NCBI GenBank assembly: GCA_041396685.1
Contig: JAWKYD010000004.1
Location: 359,712-423,711, forward strand
DNA: 64,000 nucleotides
Source: JAUIAI01 sp041396685
Lineage (GTDB): Bacteria; Pseudomonadota; Gammaproteobacteria; Burkholderiales; Burkholderiaceae_E
Reading direction: 5' to 3'
Below the pieces are notes generated by a model. The model did not search any database and was not told the DNA's origin. It saw nothing but the letters and a program-made list of their open reading frames with translations. Shown piece by piece: positions 43,443 through 52,599 of this stretch. A program made the translations under genes and the position numbers. Every line of letters starts with the position of its first letter. The stretch's first letter is position 1.

Positions 43443-44465
43443 ATGGCCGAAGACCCCGCCCTTCCCCGCGTCGCACTGGCGATGGGAGATCCGGCCGGCA
43501 TCGGCATCGAACTGGCGGCACGATTGGTGGCCGACGAGCAAGTGGCCGGACAGGCCCGCCTGCTCGTCATCGGCGACCGGCGCATGCTCGCGCTGGGTCG
43601 TCGTCAGGCCGGCGTCGCCGGTGACCTGCCATCCTGGGCGCCGGGCGATCCGCTGCCTGCGCGCGGCCACGTCCTCGTCGATCTCAAACACGGCGACCCC
43701 GCTGCGTTCACCGTCGGCGTGGCCAGCGAGGCCGGCGGCGCCTTTGCGCTGCGCAATTTCGTGGCGGCACTGAAGATGGGTCGCGACGCTGTCGCCGATG
43801 CCGTCGCGTTCACGCCCTTCAACAAGCAAGCCATGCGCATGGCGCGTCCCGACTACGAAGACGAGGTCGGTGTGGTCACCGAAACGCTCGCGGCCGAGAG
43901 CGACGGACGCGAGTTCAACATTCTCGAGGGCCTGTGGAATGCGCGCGTGACCTCGCACATCGCGCTCAAGGACGTATCCGCGCGGCTGACCATCGACACC
44001 GTGGCCAACGCCGGCCTGCTGGCCGAACGCAGCCTGCGCGATGCCGGTGTCGCACGTCCGCGCCTTGCCGTGGCCGCCCTCAACCCGCACGCCGGCGACG
44101 GCGGCAACTTCGGCCGCGAGGAGATCGACATCATCGCGCCGGCCATCGCGCGCATGCACGAACAAGGCATCGATGCGACCGGCCCGGTACCTGCCGATAC
44201 GGTGTTCGTGCGCGCCAACAAGGGCGAGTTCGACATCGTGCTGACGATGTACCACGACCAGGGACAGATCGCCATGAAGCTGCTCGGATTCGATCGCGGC
44301 GTGACGCTCCTGGGCGGATACGCGGTGCCGATCTGCACGCCCGCGCACGGCACCGCCTACGACATCGCCGGGAAAGGCATCGCCCATCCGGGCGCGGCGC
44401 GCAATGCCGTGCTGCTGGCCGCCCGCATGGCCATGCGCCGCGCGGCCATGCGGGGCGCCCCATGA
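43443..44465 (+). CDS. PdxA family NAD-dependent dehydrogenase (PdxA2-like)
   Basis: Dehydrogenase of 340 residues related to 4-hydroxythreonine-4-phosphate dehydrogenase. Seen: GDPAGIGIELAAR at the N terminus, and the three metal-binding histidine motifs TSHIALKDV, MYHDQGQIAMK and PAHGTAYDIAG. In GntR/TRAP clusters such PdxA2 proteins act on 4-phospho-erythronate or threonate; TphB of terephthalate breakdown is another family member. No DUF1537 kinase is encoded here, so the phosphorylated-acid route is not certain. A GGAG site lies about 8 bases before the ATG; an ATG at 43422 is possible. Confidence 0.9.
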   Translation: MAEDPALPRVALAMGDPAGIGIELAARLVADEQVAGQARLLVIGDRRMLALGRRQAGVAGDLPSWAPGDPLPARGHVLVDLKHGDPAAFTVGVASEAGGAFALRNFVAALKMGRDAVADAVAFTPFNKQAMRMARPDYEDEVGVVTETLAAESDGREFNILEGLWNARVTSHIALKDVSARLTIDTVANAGLLAERSLRDAGVARPRLAVAALNPHAGDGGNFGREEIDIIAPAIARMHEQGIDATGPVPADTVFVRANKGEFDIVLTMYHDQGQIAMKLLGFDRGVTLLGGYAVPICTPAHGTAYDIAGKGIAHPGAARNAVLLAARMAMRRAAMRGAP

Positions 44466-44584
44466 TGCCGACCGGCCCGACTCCGCGCCATTGACGACCC
44501 AGTGGCGACGACCCTTCGGCGGCGGGACCACCTGACCGACGGCCTGCGATCACCACCCTCAGACAACCCCAGGAGACAGACACC

Positions 44585-45592
44585 ATGAAACCCGCGAATA
44601 CGCTTCGACGCCATGGCCTGCGCGCCCTCACGGGTGCGCTCGTCGCAAGCATCGGCCTGACGGCAGGCCAGGTGCTGGCCGCACCGCAGGAGATCATCTT
44701 CGGCATCAGCGCCGCCACCGGCTCCCTGCAACAACTCACCGCTGCCGAGTTCACCCGGCGTGTCAACGAGAAGCTGGCGGGCAAGGCCGAGGTGAAGCTG
44801 TTCGACTCGTCGCAGATCGGCAAGGACAAGGATCTGATGCAGAAGCTCAAGCTCGGATCGGTGCATCTGTCGATGCCGAGCTCGATCATGTCGAGCATCG
44901 CCGACGAGTTCGCCGTGTTCGACATGCCGTTCCTGGTCAAGGACCGCACCCACGTGGCGGCCATCGTCGACAAGCTGTTCTGGCGTGAACTGGCGCCCAA
45001 GGCCGAGGCCAAGGGTTACAAGATCCTCGGCGTGTGGGAGAACGGCATTCGCAACATCAGCAACAACATACGGCCGATCGTCGTGCCCGCCGACCTCAAC
45101 GGCCTGAAGATCCGTACCCCGAAATCGAAGTGGCGGGTGATGATGTTCGAGACCTGGGGCGCCAACCCGACCCCGATGGCCTTCTCCGAGGTATTCGTTG
45201 CGCTGCAGACCGGCGTCATGGACGGCCAGGAGAATCCCAATACGAACATCTGGAGCGCGAAGTTCCAGGAGGTTCAGAAGTATCTGAGCGTCACCGGACA
45301 CGTCTACACGCCCTCCTATATCGCCACTGGGGCCGCGGCGTTTGCAAAGCTCGACCCGCAGATCCAGCAGGTCCTCGCGGACACCGCGCTTGACATGCAA
45401 GCCTGGGCGCGCGAACAAGGGGCAGCCGAAGACAAAGACCTGCAGGACAAACTGGCGGCGGCCGGCATGCAGGTCAACGTCGCCGACCGCGCCGCATTCG
45501 TAGCCGCATCGAAGCCGATCTACGAGGAATTCGCCAAGAGCGTGCCTGGCGGACAGCAACTCATCGACGCCGCCTTGTCGCTGGCGAACTGA
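44585..45592 (+). CDS. TRAP transporter substrate-binding protein (DctP family, second system)
   Basis: Periplasmic binding protein of 335 residues with a signal peptide (LRALTGALVASIGLTAGQVLAAPQ). Seen: DLNGLKIRTPKSKWRVMMFETWGANPTPMAFSEVF and QTGVMDGQENPNTNI, the conserved DctP carboxylate-site segments. An AGGAG site precedes the ATG. It is the first of three TRAP genes downstream of pdxA2, with 119 bases between, so it may have its own expression level. It differs clearly from the dctP at 14357. Confidence 0.94.
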   Translation: MKPANTLRRHGLRALTGALVASIGLTAGQVLAAPQEIIFGISAATGSLQQLTAAEFTRRVNEKLAGKAEVKLFDSSQIGKDKDLMQKLKLGSVHLSMPSSIMSSIADEFAVFDMPFLVKDRTHVAAIVDKLFWRELAPKAEAKGYKILGVWENGIRNISNNIRPIVVPADLNGLKIRTPKSKWRVMMFETWGANPTPMAFSEVFVALQTGVMDGQENPNTNIWSAKFQEVQKYLSVTGHVYTPSYIATGAAAFAKLDPQIQQVLADTALDMQAWAREQGAAEDKDLQDKLAAAGMQVNVADRAAFVAASKPIYEEFAKSVPGGQQLIDAALSLAN

Positions 45593-45624
45593 ACGGCGAC
45601 GACTTCGGCGACCCGACCGCGGCC

Positions 45625-46170
45625 TTGCGCGAACGCCCGACCGTGCTCAGGCTCTTCGTCCGCCTGCTGAGCGGCATCACGATCGTCCAACTGGTGGCGT
45701 TGGCGATCGTGGTGCTCTATGCGGTGGCCGCGCGCACACTGGGGCATTCGCCCAGCTGGTATGACGAGGTCGCCTCGGTGATGCTGGCCTGGCTCACCTT
45801 CGTCGGTGCGGCCCTGGCCACCGCGCGCAATGCACATCTGAATTTCGAACTGCTGCTGATGCGCCTGCCGGCGGCCGCGCGATGGCTGGTGTTCGTGGCC
45901 GGCGAAGCGGTGTTTCACGGGACCTTCATCGTGATCGCCTGGGCCGGCTGGCGCATCCTCGAGATCTTCGGCGGTGAAACCCTGGTCTCGCTCACCTGGG
46001 TCCCGCTCGAAATCGTGCACGCGATCGTGCCGGTCGGCGCTGCGCTGGTGATCATCGCGCGGCTGTTGGTGAGCGCCGACAACTGGCGCCGCGTGATGGC
46101 GGGCATCGACCTCGACAGCGCCGAGATCGATGCCGAGATCGCCCGGGCGCGCGAGCAGCTGTCACGATGA
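45625..46170 (+). CDS. TRAP transporter small permease (DctQ family, second system)
   Basis: Small membrane subunit, about 181 residues with four helices. Seen: TLGHSPSWYDEVASVMLAWLTFVGAALATARNAHLNFELLL, the DctQ core. The start is uncertain: TTG at 45625 or GTG at 45643; there is no ATG in the region. Its stop overlaps the dctM ATG (ATGA), so the two are coupled. Confidence 0.9.
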   Translation: MRERPTVLRLFVRLLSGITIVQLVALAIVVLYAVAARTLGHSPSWYDEVASVMLAWLTFVGAALATARNAHLNFELLLMRLPAAARWLVFVAGEAVFHGTFIVIAWAGWRILEIFGGETLVSLTWVPLEIVHAIVPVGAALVIIARLLVSADNWRRVMAGIDLDSAEIDAEIARAREQLSR

Positions 46171-47450
46171 CCGAGATCCTCATCATCGGGCTGATGTTCG
46201 CGCTGATCGCGCTCGGCGTGCCGATCGCGGTCGGCATCCTGGCCAGCGCACTGACCGGGCTGTGGCTGTTGCGCGGTGACCTCGGCTTCATGAACGCGGT
46301 GCTGGCGCTGTTCGACGGCGCCACCAGTTTCCCGTTGATCGCGATCCCGCTGTTCATCCTGGCCGGCTCGCTGATGAACACCGGCGGCATCTCGCGGCGG
46401 CTGATCGCGTTCGTGTCTTCCCTGGTCGGCTTCATGCGCGGCGGCCTGGCGATGGTCAATGTCGGCGTGTCCTTGTTCTTCGCCGAGATCTCGGGCTCGG
46501 CCGTGGCCGATGTCGCGGCATTGGGCTCGGTGTTGATTCCCGAGATGAAGCGCAAGGGATACTCGCCGACCTTCGCGGCGGCGGTCACGTCGTCCTCGGC
46601 GTCCCTGGCGATCATCATTCCGCCATCGATCCCCATGATCCTCTACGGCGCCATCGCCAACGTGTCGATCGTGCAGTTGTTCGTCGCGGGCATCGTGCCG
46701 GGCTTGCTCGGCGGCTTCGGCTTGATGGCGCTCTGCGCCTGGCTCGCGCGCCGCTACGATCTGCCGCGCGACGAGCGATTCGACCCCGCCAGGGTCTGGC
46801 GGGCGGCGCGCGACGCCGGCTGGGCGCTGCTTTTGCCCACCATCATCCTTGGCGGCATTTTCGGCGGCGTGGTCACCGCCACCGAGGGCGCCGGCCTGGC
46901 GGTGCTTGCAGCGCTCGTGATCGGGGTGTTCATCTATCGCGAGGTCCGGCCGGACGAGATCGGCCGCGCATTGATGGACGGCGTGGTGCAGACCGCCACC
47001 GTGATGCTGTTGGTCGCCGCCTCGGCGGTGCTCGGCCTGTACATCACCGAGACCCAGGCTCCGCAACGGCTGACGCGTGCCGTGCTCGCATTGTCGAACG
47101 AGCCGTGGCTGATCCTGCTGATGCTCAACGCACTGCTGTTCCTGATCGGCATGGTGCTGCACGGCGCGGCGGCCATCATCCTGGTCACGCCGGTGGTTCT
47201 GCCACTGATCACGGCGGTCGGTATCGACCCGCTGCATTTCGGCATCATTCTGACGCTGAACATCGCGCTAGGTCAGCAAACGCCGCCCGTGGCCTCGGTG
47301 CTCGCCACCGCGTGCTCGATCGCCGGCACCGATATCTGGTCGACCACCCGCGCGAATATCGGTTTCGTGACGGTCCTGATCGCGGTGCTGCTATTGGTCA
47401 CGTATGTGCCGGCCGTGCCGCTGTCACTGGTCCGCTTTTTCTACGGCTGA
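46167..47450 (+). CDS. TRAP transporter large permease (DctM family, second system)
   Basis: Large membrane subunit of 427 residues with about 12 helices. Seen: FAEISGSAVADVAALGSVLIPEM and SLAIIIPPSIPMILYGAI, typical of DctM. It completes the second TRAP system. It is convergent with the DHDPS-family gene. Confidence 0.95.
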   Translation: MTEILIIGLMFALIALGVPIAVGILASALTGLWLLRGDLGFMNAVLALFDGATSFPLIAIPLFILAGSLMNTGGISRRLIAFVSSLVGFMRGGLAMVNVGVSLFFAEISGSAVADVAALGSVLIPEMKRKGYSPTFAAAVTSSSASLAIIIPPSIPMILYGAIANVSIVQLFVAGIVPGLLGGFGLMALCAWLARRYDLPRDERFDPARVWRAARDAGWALLLPTIILGGIFGGVVTATEGAGLAVLAALVIGVFIYREVRPDEIGRALMDGVVQTATVMLLVAASAVLGLYITETQAPQRLTRAVLALSNEPWLILLMLNALLFLIGMVLHGAAAIILVTPVVLPLITAVGIDPLHFGIILTLNIALGQQTPPVASVLATACSIAGTDIWSTTRANIGFVTVLIAVLLLVTYVPAVPLSLVRFFYG

Positions 47451-47451
47451 A

Positions 47452-47469
47452 CGGACGCCGACGCGTCCG
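47452..47469. terminator. Hairpin after the second dctM
   Basis: CGGACGC CGAC GCGTCCG, 7-base arms and 4-base loop, starting at the second base after the stop in a convergent gap. No T-run; terminator-like. Confidence 0.45.
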
Positions 47470-47521
47470 CCGACCGCGAACCGAGCGACAACCCGCGGCG
47501 CCTGACACCGGCCCCGGCTGG

Positions 47522-48472
47522 TCAGAGCCCTTCGATCGCGAAACCGATCGCGTCGAGTTCGCGCTCGAGTTCGGCGATCTCGGCGTCGGCCAGTGGCATC
47601 AGCGGCGGCCGCACCCGACGCCAACCGCCGCGGCCGGAAAAGCGCGCGAGCTCCGCTTTCATCGCCTGGATCATCGGCTGGCGCTGAAACGCGGCGCGAA
47701 CACGGTCGAGCCCCAGCTGCGCATCATCGGCAGCCGTTCCCTCGCCCACGCCCGACCGGGCATCGAGCGTCTGCCAATCGGCGGCGAGCGCCGCGATCGC
47801 GGCCGGGTTCACATTGGCGGTGGCGCTGATGCAGCCCGCCCCACCCGCGCGCATCGTGCGCAGCAGAAAACTCTCCGAGCCCGGAAAGACTTCGAATCCG
47901 TGCGGAGCGAATCGCTCGAGCATCATCTGCGTGTTGCCCCAGTCGCCCGAGCTGTCCTTGGCGCCGGCGATGGTGTCGGGAAAATGCGCGAGCAGACGCT
48001 CGATCAGAGCCTCGCTGATCGGCACCTGGGCGATCGGCGGGATGTGATAGAGGTAGATTCGCAAGCGGTCGTCGCCCACGCCGTCGATGATGCGGGCATA
48101 CGCTTCGAACAGCCCGTCATCGGGAACATGCTTGTAAAAGAATGGTGGCAGCATCAGCACCCGGGTGATGCCCAGATCGAGCGCAGCACGACACAACTCG
48201 ATGGTTTCCGGATAAGCGCAACAGCCGGTGCCCGGCATCATGCGCGATGCCGGCAGGCCCGCTTCCACCAGCTTCTCGAGCAACCAACGCTTCTCGCTCA
48301 GCGCCAGGGAGTTGGCTTCCGAATTGGTGCCGAACACCGCGAGACCGACATTGCGCTCGAGCAACCATCGGCATTGATCGACGAACGCGCGAGCGGCGGG
48401 CCGCCATTCATCGTCGAACGGGGTGACCACGGGGGCGAGGACCTCGCCGACACGGGTAACGGGGTTCGTCAT
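47522..48472 (-). CDS. Dihydrodipicolinate synthase/N-acetylneuraminate lyase family aldolase
   Basis: Class I aldolase of 316 residues. Seen: the VTPF motif at 16-19, GTNSEANSL in place of GTTGE at 48-56, Tyr142 in YLYHIPP and the Schiff-base lysine Lys172 in IAGAKDSSGDWG. It would cleave or form a 2-oxo acid such as a 2-keto-3-deoxy sugar acid. The ATG at 48472 fits the family; an extension to 48589 is unsupported. Its place beside PdxA2 and a TRAP transporter suggests sugar-acid catabolism rather than lysine synthesis. Confidence 0.92.
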   Translation of the reverse strand: MTNPVTRVGEVLAPVVTPFDDEWRPAARAFVDQCRWLLERNVGLAVFGTNSEANSLALSEKRWLLEKLVEAGLPASRMMPGTGCCAYPETIELCRAALDLGITRVLMLPPFFYKHVPDDGLFEAYARIIDGVGDDRLRIYLYHIPPIAQVPISEALIERLLAHFPDTIAGAKDSSGDWGNTQMMLERFAPHGFEVFPGSESFLLRTMRAGGAGCISATANVNPAAIAALAADWQTLDARSGVGEGTAADDAQLGLDRVRAAFQRQPMIQAMKAELARFSGRGGWRRVRPPLMPLADAEIAELERELDAIGFAIEGL

Positions 48473-48669
48473 CAGCGAATCCAGAGCATGGCCGGCGCCC
48501 GGCGTTCGTGCACCGACGGGTGACATACGGGCAAGGAGCACCACGCGCTTGCCGACCCCGTGCGGGAAACGGCAATGACGGCCTGACATTCCCGCCGCTT
48601 TGCAGTGATTTTATCGGCGTGGCCCGCCGACACGATCAAAATGTCGGGACCGTGTGCGGGTTGGAAGAC

Positions 48670-49902
48670 ATGCAGAATCGAAACCTTGGTCATATTGCCG
48701 GACGTCTCGTGGCGCTGGCATTGCTGCTCGCCGGCGAGTCCTATACGCCGTTGTCGGCAGCACCGCTGGAGACCCGGCCACCGAACAATCGCGATTTCGC
48801 GCCGGCGTTCGAGGCCCAAACCCGTGCACCGGCCATGGGCAATCCGGTCGAACTGCGCGTGCAGACGATCGCACGGGGTCTGAACGGAGCCTGGGCCGTG
48901 GCTCTGCTACCCGACGGGCGCTTTCTCATCACCGAGCGACCGGGCGCGCTGCGCATCATCGATGCCACGGGGCGCGTTTCCGAGCCGATCCCGGGTCTGC
49001 CGCCGGTCTACGCACGAGGCCAGGGCGGCCTGCTCGATGTCGCGCTCGATCCGCTGTTCGCGGCCAATCGCACCATTTATTGGAGTTACTCCGAGCCCAG
49101 ACCCGATGGCAACGGTACGGCGCTCGCCCGTGGCGTGCTGCGCGAGGGACCGGACGGCGCGCGGATCACGGATGTCGCGGTCCTGTTCCGGCAAACGCCC
49201 TCGATTGCGTCATCGTTGCATTTCGGCTCACGGATCGTCTTCACGCCCGACGGCCGCCAGTTGTACCTGACCCTGGGCGATCGCGGAATTCGCGAGGCCC
49301 GCGTTCAGGCCCAGGATCTCAACGGTCATCTGGGCAAGATCGTGCGCATCGACAAGGACGGCGCGGTGCCGGACGACAATCCGTTCGTCGGTCGCCAGGG
49401 CGCGCGCCCGGAAGTCTGGTCCTACGGTCATCGCAACATTCAGGCCGCGGCACTGGACGAACGCGGCCGTCTGTGGACCATCGAGCATGGTCCCCGCGGC
49501 GGCGACGAACTCAACCGTCCCGAGCCCGGCAAGAACTACGGCTGGCCGGTCATCGGCTACGGCATCGACTACTCGGGTGCCGACATGCACGCGTCGGCAC
49601 GCCAGCAGGGCATGGAACAGCCCGTGTACTACTGGGACCCGGTCATCGCGCCCTCGGGCATGATCTTCCACAGCGGCAGGTTGGTGCCGGCCTGGCAGGG
49701 CGATGTCTTCGTCGGCGGACTGGGCAGCCGAAGGCTCGTGCGGCTGAAGCTCGAGGGTGACCGCGTGGTCGGCGAAGAGTGGTTGCTGCAGGATCTGGGG
49801 GCGCGCATTCGTGATGTACGCGAGGCACCGGACGGCGCCCTCGTCGTGCTCACCGACGGGCCCAACGGCGCGCTGTTGCGCGTGGCGCCGGCCGGAAGCT
49901 GA
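48670..49902 (+). CDS. PQQ-dependent sugar dehydrogenase family protein (Asd/YliI-like)
   Basis: Periplasmic six-bladed beta-propeller protein of 410 residues. A signal peptide precedes LSAAP. Seen: GLNGAWAVALLPDGRFLITERPG, LYLTLGDRG, YGHRNIQAAAL, GPRGGDELNRPEPGKNYGWPV and GLGSRRLVRLKLEG, all marks of the soluble aldose dehydrogenase family. It would oxidise a sugar to its lactone and pass electrons to the respiratory chain. The ATG at 48670 begins the signal peptide. It is divergent from the aldolase gene, so the set could turn a sugar into an acid and then split it. Confidence 0.9.
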   Translation: MQNRNLGHIAGRLVALALLLAGESYTPLSAAPLETRPPNNRDFAPAFEAQTRAPAMGNPVELRVQTIARGLNGAWAVALLPDGRFLITERPGALRIIDATGRVSEPIPGLPPVYARGQGGLLDVALDPLFAANRTIYWSYSEPRPDGNGTALARGVLREGPDGARITDVAVLFRQTPSIASSLHFGSRIVFTPDGRQLYLTLGDRGIREARVQAQDLNGHLGKIVRIDKDGAVPDDNPFVGRQGARPEVWSYGHRNIQAAALDERGRLWTIEHGPRGGDELNRPEPGKNYGWPVIGYGIDYSGADMHASARQQGMEQPVYYWDPVIAPSGMIFHSGRLVPAWQGDVFVGGLGSRRLVRLKLEGDRVVGEEWLLQDLGARIRDVREAPDGALVVLTDGPNGALLRVAPAGS

Positions 49903-50173
49903 CGGTTTGGAGCGGGTGAAGGGAACAGCACCCGGTCGCTAACTCGTTTATTACGAACGTTTTTTCCGATCCAAGCGTCACGGAATGGACTCGATTGTGG
50001 ACTCAAGTCTTCGGCCTGGTCAACGCAGGCCGTTGCGGGTGATCCAAAGCGAGCCAAGCACATCCATCAACAGCCAGAGCATCGGATTTCATACCGAAGT
50101 CTATCTGTCCACTGGCACATCACGCCACAGGCCGCTACGGACAGGTGAGCTGCGTCCTCAAAGGATTGACTCA
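49903..50173. other. Intergenic boundary between the sugar-acid cluster and the accessory block
   Basis: 271 bases, with an AT-rich stretch near 49940-49970 (TTTATTACGAACGTTTTTTCC). No gene, tRNA or clear repeat is visible. It marks the change from the catabolic region to the efflux/stress block. Confidence 0.4.
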
Positions 50174-51070
50174 TCATCGACAGGCCCGGTCCCGCCCGCC
50201 TTTCGCCCGCTCGATGAACCGCTTCATGGGCTCCGAGGGTTCGCCCCGGCGGCGCAGCAGGTAGGTAGAGAGCACCGGTGGGCTGCCGGCCAAGGGACGA
50301 ATGGAGATGTCCGGGCGCTGTAGCGTCTGCACCTGCGAGGCGATGGCGAAGCCGATGCCGTAGCCGGCACCGACCAGGGTCAGCATCACGCCCAGGCTGG
50401 TCACTTCATCGACCAGCTTGAGCGGCGTGCCTGCGTCCTGCAGCAGCGCTTGAATCTGATGGCGGCAGCCCGATCCCGATTCGGGATGGCACAGAACCAG
50501 CGGGAACTTCAGGGCTTCGGCCAGCGGCACCTGCACGTGTGCCAGCAAGGGGTGGCGTGCGGGCACGATCACCGACAGCGGATCGGTCCACACCGGCTCG
50601 GCGACGAGGCCATCATGTACCGCGTTTGACAACGCAAAGCCGATGTCCAGCAGATCGTCGTGCAGCGTCTTGAGCTGCTGCGCGAACGGCAGCTCGAAGA
50701 CGCGAATCTCCATCTCGGGCTCCTCCTCGCGGCTGCGTGCCAGCAAGGTGGCGATGCGGGGCTGCGCCAGGCCGTCGCAGATCGCGATGCGCAGATGGCC
50801 CTGGTAGCCCTGTGCCGCCGCCTTGGCGCTCTTGACTGCCTGCTCCACGGTGGCCTGCACGCGCCGGCATTCGCCGAGGAACACCTGGCCGGCCCAGGTC
50901 AGCCGCGTCAGGCGTGTGCTGCGGTCGAACAACTGCACGCCAAGCTGGCTTTCTAGGTCGCGCATCGCACGTGACACAGGCGATTGCTCGATGCCCAGAC
51001 GCTCGGCTGCCCGGGCCAGATGCAGTTCTTCCGCGACTGCGATGAAGTAGCGCAGCAATCTGAAATCCAA
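50174..51070 (-). CDS. LysR family transcriptional regulator
   Basis: Regulator of 298 residues. Seen: LDFRLLRYFIAVAEELHLARAAERLGIEQSPVSRAMRDLE helix-turn-helix (read across two parts) and an effector domain with FPLVLCHPESGSGCRHQIQALLQD and TLVGAGYGIGFAIAS. The start is TTG at 51070: a perfect AGGAGG site lies 5 bases upstream, and no ATG fits. It is divergent from the TetR gene. A damaged relative lies at 63474-64000 on the same strand. Confidence 0.9.
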   Translation of the reverse strand: MDFRLLRYFIAVAEELHLARAAERLGIEQSPVSRAMRDLESQLGVQLFDRSTRLTRLTWAGQVFLGECRRVQATVEQAVKSAKAAAQGYQGHLRIAICDGLAQPRIATLLARSREEEPEMEIRVFELPFAQQLKTLHDDLLDIGFALSNAVHDGLVAEPVWTDPLSVIVPARHPLLAHVQVPLAEALKFPLVLCHPESGSGCRHQIQALLQDAGTPLKLVDEVTSLGVMLTLVGAGYGIGFAIASQVQTLQRPDISIRPLAGSPPVLSTYLLRRRGEPSEPMKRFIERAKGGRDRACR

Positions 51071-51291
51071 GGCCACCTCCTGTTCGTCTTCTTCTGGTTC
51101 GGCCTCTCGGGCGCCAGCATCTCCATCCACATCCCGCCCACTTACGCCCCGCCAGGCTTGCGATGTGCCGGCGCCCTTCCGCCAATGAGGTGCGGAGGGC
51201 GACGTTTGCGCCCGCTAGAAATCGACCGTTGGCAGCCGTCTGAGATAGCAGTTCTGCTGTTCATCGAGACCTCTTTTTCGTGCTTCCCCTC

Positions 51292-51319
51292 TTGCGGCCT
51301 GGCTGCACAGTGGTAAGAT
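51292..51319 (+). promoter_or_regulatory. Candidate promoter of the TetR/exporter operon
   Basis: TTGCGG (51292-51297), 16-base spacer, TAAGAT (51314-51319), followed at once by the AGTAAT repeat. The pair is below consensus, but its position next to the operator supports it. Confidence 0.45.
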
Positions 51320-51333
51320 AGTAATAGATTACT
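51320..51333. promoter_or_regulatory. Operator AGTAAT-AG-ATTACT before the TetR gene
   Basis: Perfect inverted repeat with 6-base arms, immediately after the -10 box and 12 bases before the TetR start. It is the likely autoregulatory site of the TetR protein. Confidence 0.65.
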
Positions 51334-51344
51334 CACTTTTTGGG

Positions 51345-51962
51345 ATGCAAGCAATGAGCGGACGCTCCAGGCATCTACCGGCTGATGAGAGGCGCGCGGC
51401 CACCGTCGAGGCAGTGGTCGACTTGGCTGCCGAACAGAACCCCAGCGACATCACGACCACGGCCATCGCGCAGCGCATGGGGTTGACCCAGGGAGCACTG
51501 TTCCGTCACTTCCCGACTAAAGACGCAATCCTGCAGGCGGTGATGTCCTGGGTTACGGAACGCTTGCTGGCTCGAGTAGACAAGGCCGCAGAAGGTGCTA
51601 CGTCCCCCCTCGCAGCTCTTGAAGCGATCTTCAAGACGCACATCGACTTCGTGGCCGAGCACCCGGGGGTGCCGAGGATGCTCTTCGGCGAATTACAGCG
51701 GCCGGGGGAGACCCTGCCCAAGCAAATGGTGCAGACCTTGACCCGTCAATATGGTGAGCGGTTGCGTCGACTGCTCGAAGCCGGTAAGGCGCGAAGCGAG
51801 CTGCATTCAGAACTGGATGTGGACGCGGCCGTCGTCTTGTTCATCGGCACAATTCAAGGGCTGGTGATGCAGTCGTTGCTGGCGGGCGATGTAGCACGCA
51901 TCCGCCGCGACGCGCCAGCCGTGTTTGCCATCTATCTCCGTGGCATCACGCACACCCGATGA
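51345..51962 (+). CDS. TetR family transcriptional regulator
   Basis: Regulator of 205 residues. Seen: the N-terminal helix-turn-helix with ITTTAIAQRMGLTQGALFRHFPTKDAILQAVM and an all-helical ligand domain. Start at ATG 51345 or ATG 51354; the second has better spacing from a GGGA site. It sits upstream of the YbhGFSR-type exporter genes, as CecR (YbiH) does in E. coli, so it probably represses them until a drug or metabolite binds. Confidence 0.93.
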   Translation: MQAMSGRSRHLPADERRAATVEAVVDLAAEQNPSDITTTAIAQRMGLTQGALFRHFPTKDAILQAVMSWVTERLLARVDKAAEGATSPLAALEAIFKTHIDFVAEHPGVPRMLFGELQRPGETLPKQMVQTLTRQYGERLRRLLEAGKARSELHSELDVDAAVVLFIGTIQGLVMQSLLAGDVARIRRDAPAVFAIYLRGITHTR

Positions 51963-52146
51963 AACGCCTTCCATCCTGCCGCCACGCAGTTCCTCGGTCA
52001 GCCGAGAGGCACACCACGGTCATGCGATCGCGTTGCGCCTCCAGCGCGAATCCGCGTCATTCAACACTCAGCCCGACCGCCCGGCGGAATGCACACGCAC
52101 GCCGCGACGACGAAGGCCTGGGAGTTTCCCCGATCAAGTAAAGGCC

Positions 52147-52572
52147 ATGAAGATGACCACTCATCCACAACGCAGCATCTGGCACTGGCTGATCTCCCTG
52201 CTTGCGATCGGCTTCGGTCTGCTCACTCTTCGGGAGGGCGGCGCCGTTCTGTTTGTCGACGGCGCGGCGCGCCAAGCCGCCGGCCACTATGTGCCTTTCG
52301 TGCTCTGGTTCAATTTTCTGGCCGGGCTCGCCTACATCGTCGCCGGCGTCGGCTTGTGGATGCGCCGGCGCTGGGCCGCGTGGTTGGCGATTGTCATCAC
52401 GGTGGCGACCGCACTCGTGTTCCTGGCTTTCGGAGTGCATGTGGCTTTGGGTGGCGCCTGGGAGCGGCGCACGGTGGTCGCCATGACGCTGCGCACGTTG
52501 GTGTGGGCAGGCATAGCGGCCATAGCCTGGCGCCGGTCAGCGGCGAATGCGCCGGTCGCACGCGAGCACTGA
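52147..52572 (+). CDS. Small integral membrane protein of unknown function
   Basis: Protein of 141 residues with four hydrophobic segments (WHWLISLLAIGFGLLTL, VPFVLWFNFLAGLAYIVAGVGL, WLAIVITVATALVFLAFGVH, VAMTLRTLVWAGIAAIAW). I do not recognise the family. It lies between the TetR and HlyD genes in the exporter operon. ATG at 52147 or 52153; the latter has better ribosome-site spacing. Confidence 0.75.
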   Translation: MKMTTHPQRSIWHWLISLLAIGFGLLTLREGGAVLFVDGAARQAAGHYVPFVLWFNFLAGLAYIVAGVGLWMRRRWAAWLAIVITVATALVFLAFGVHVALGGAWERRTVVAMTLRTLVWAGIAAIAWRRSAANAPVAREH

Positions 52573-52599
52573 GCACCTTTATCCAGCGGAAACCCATCG

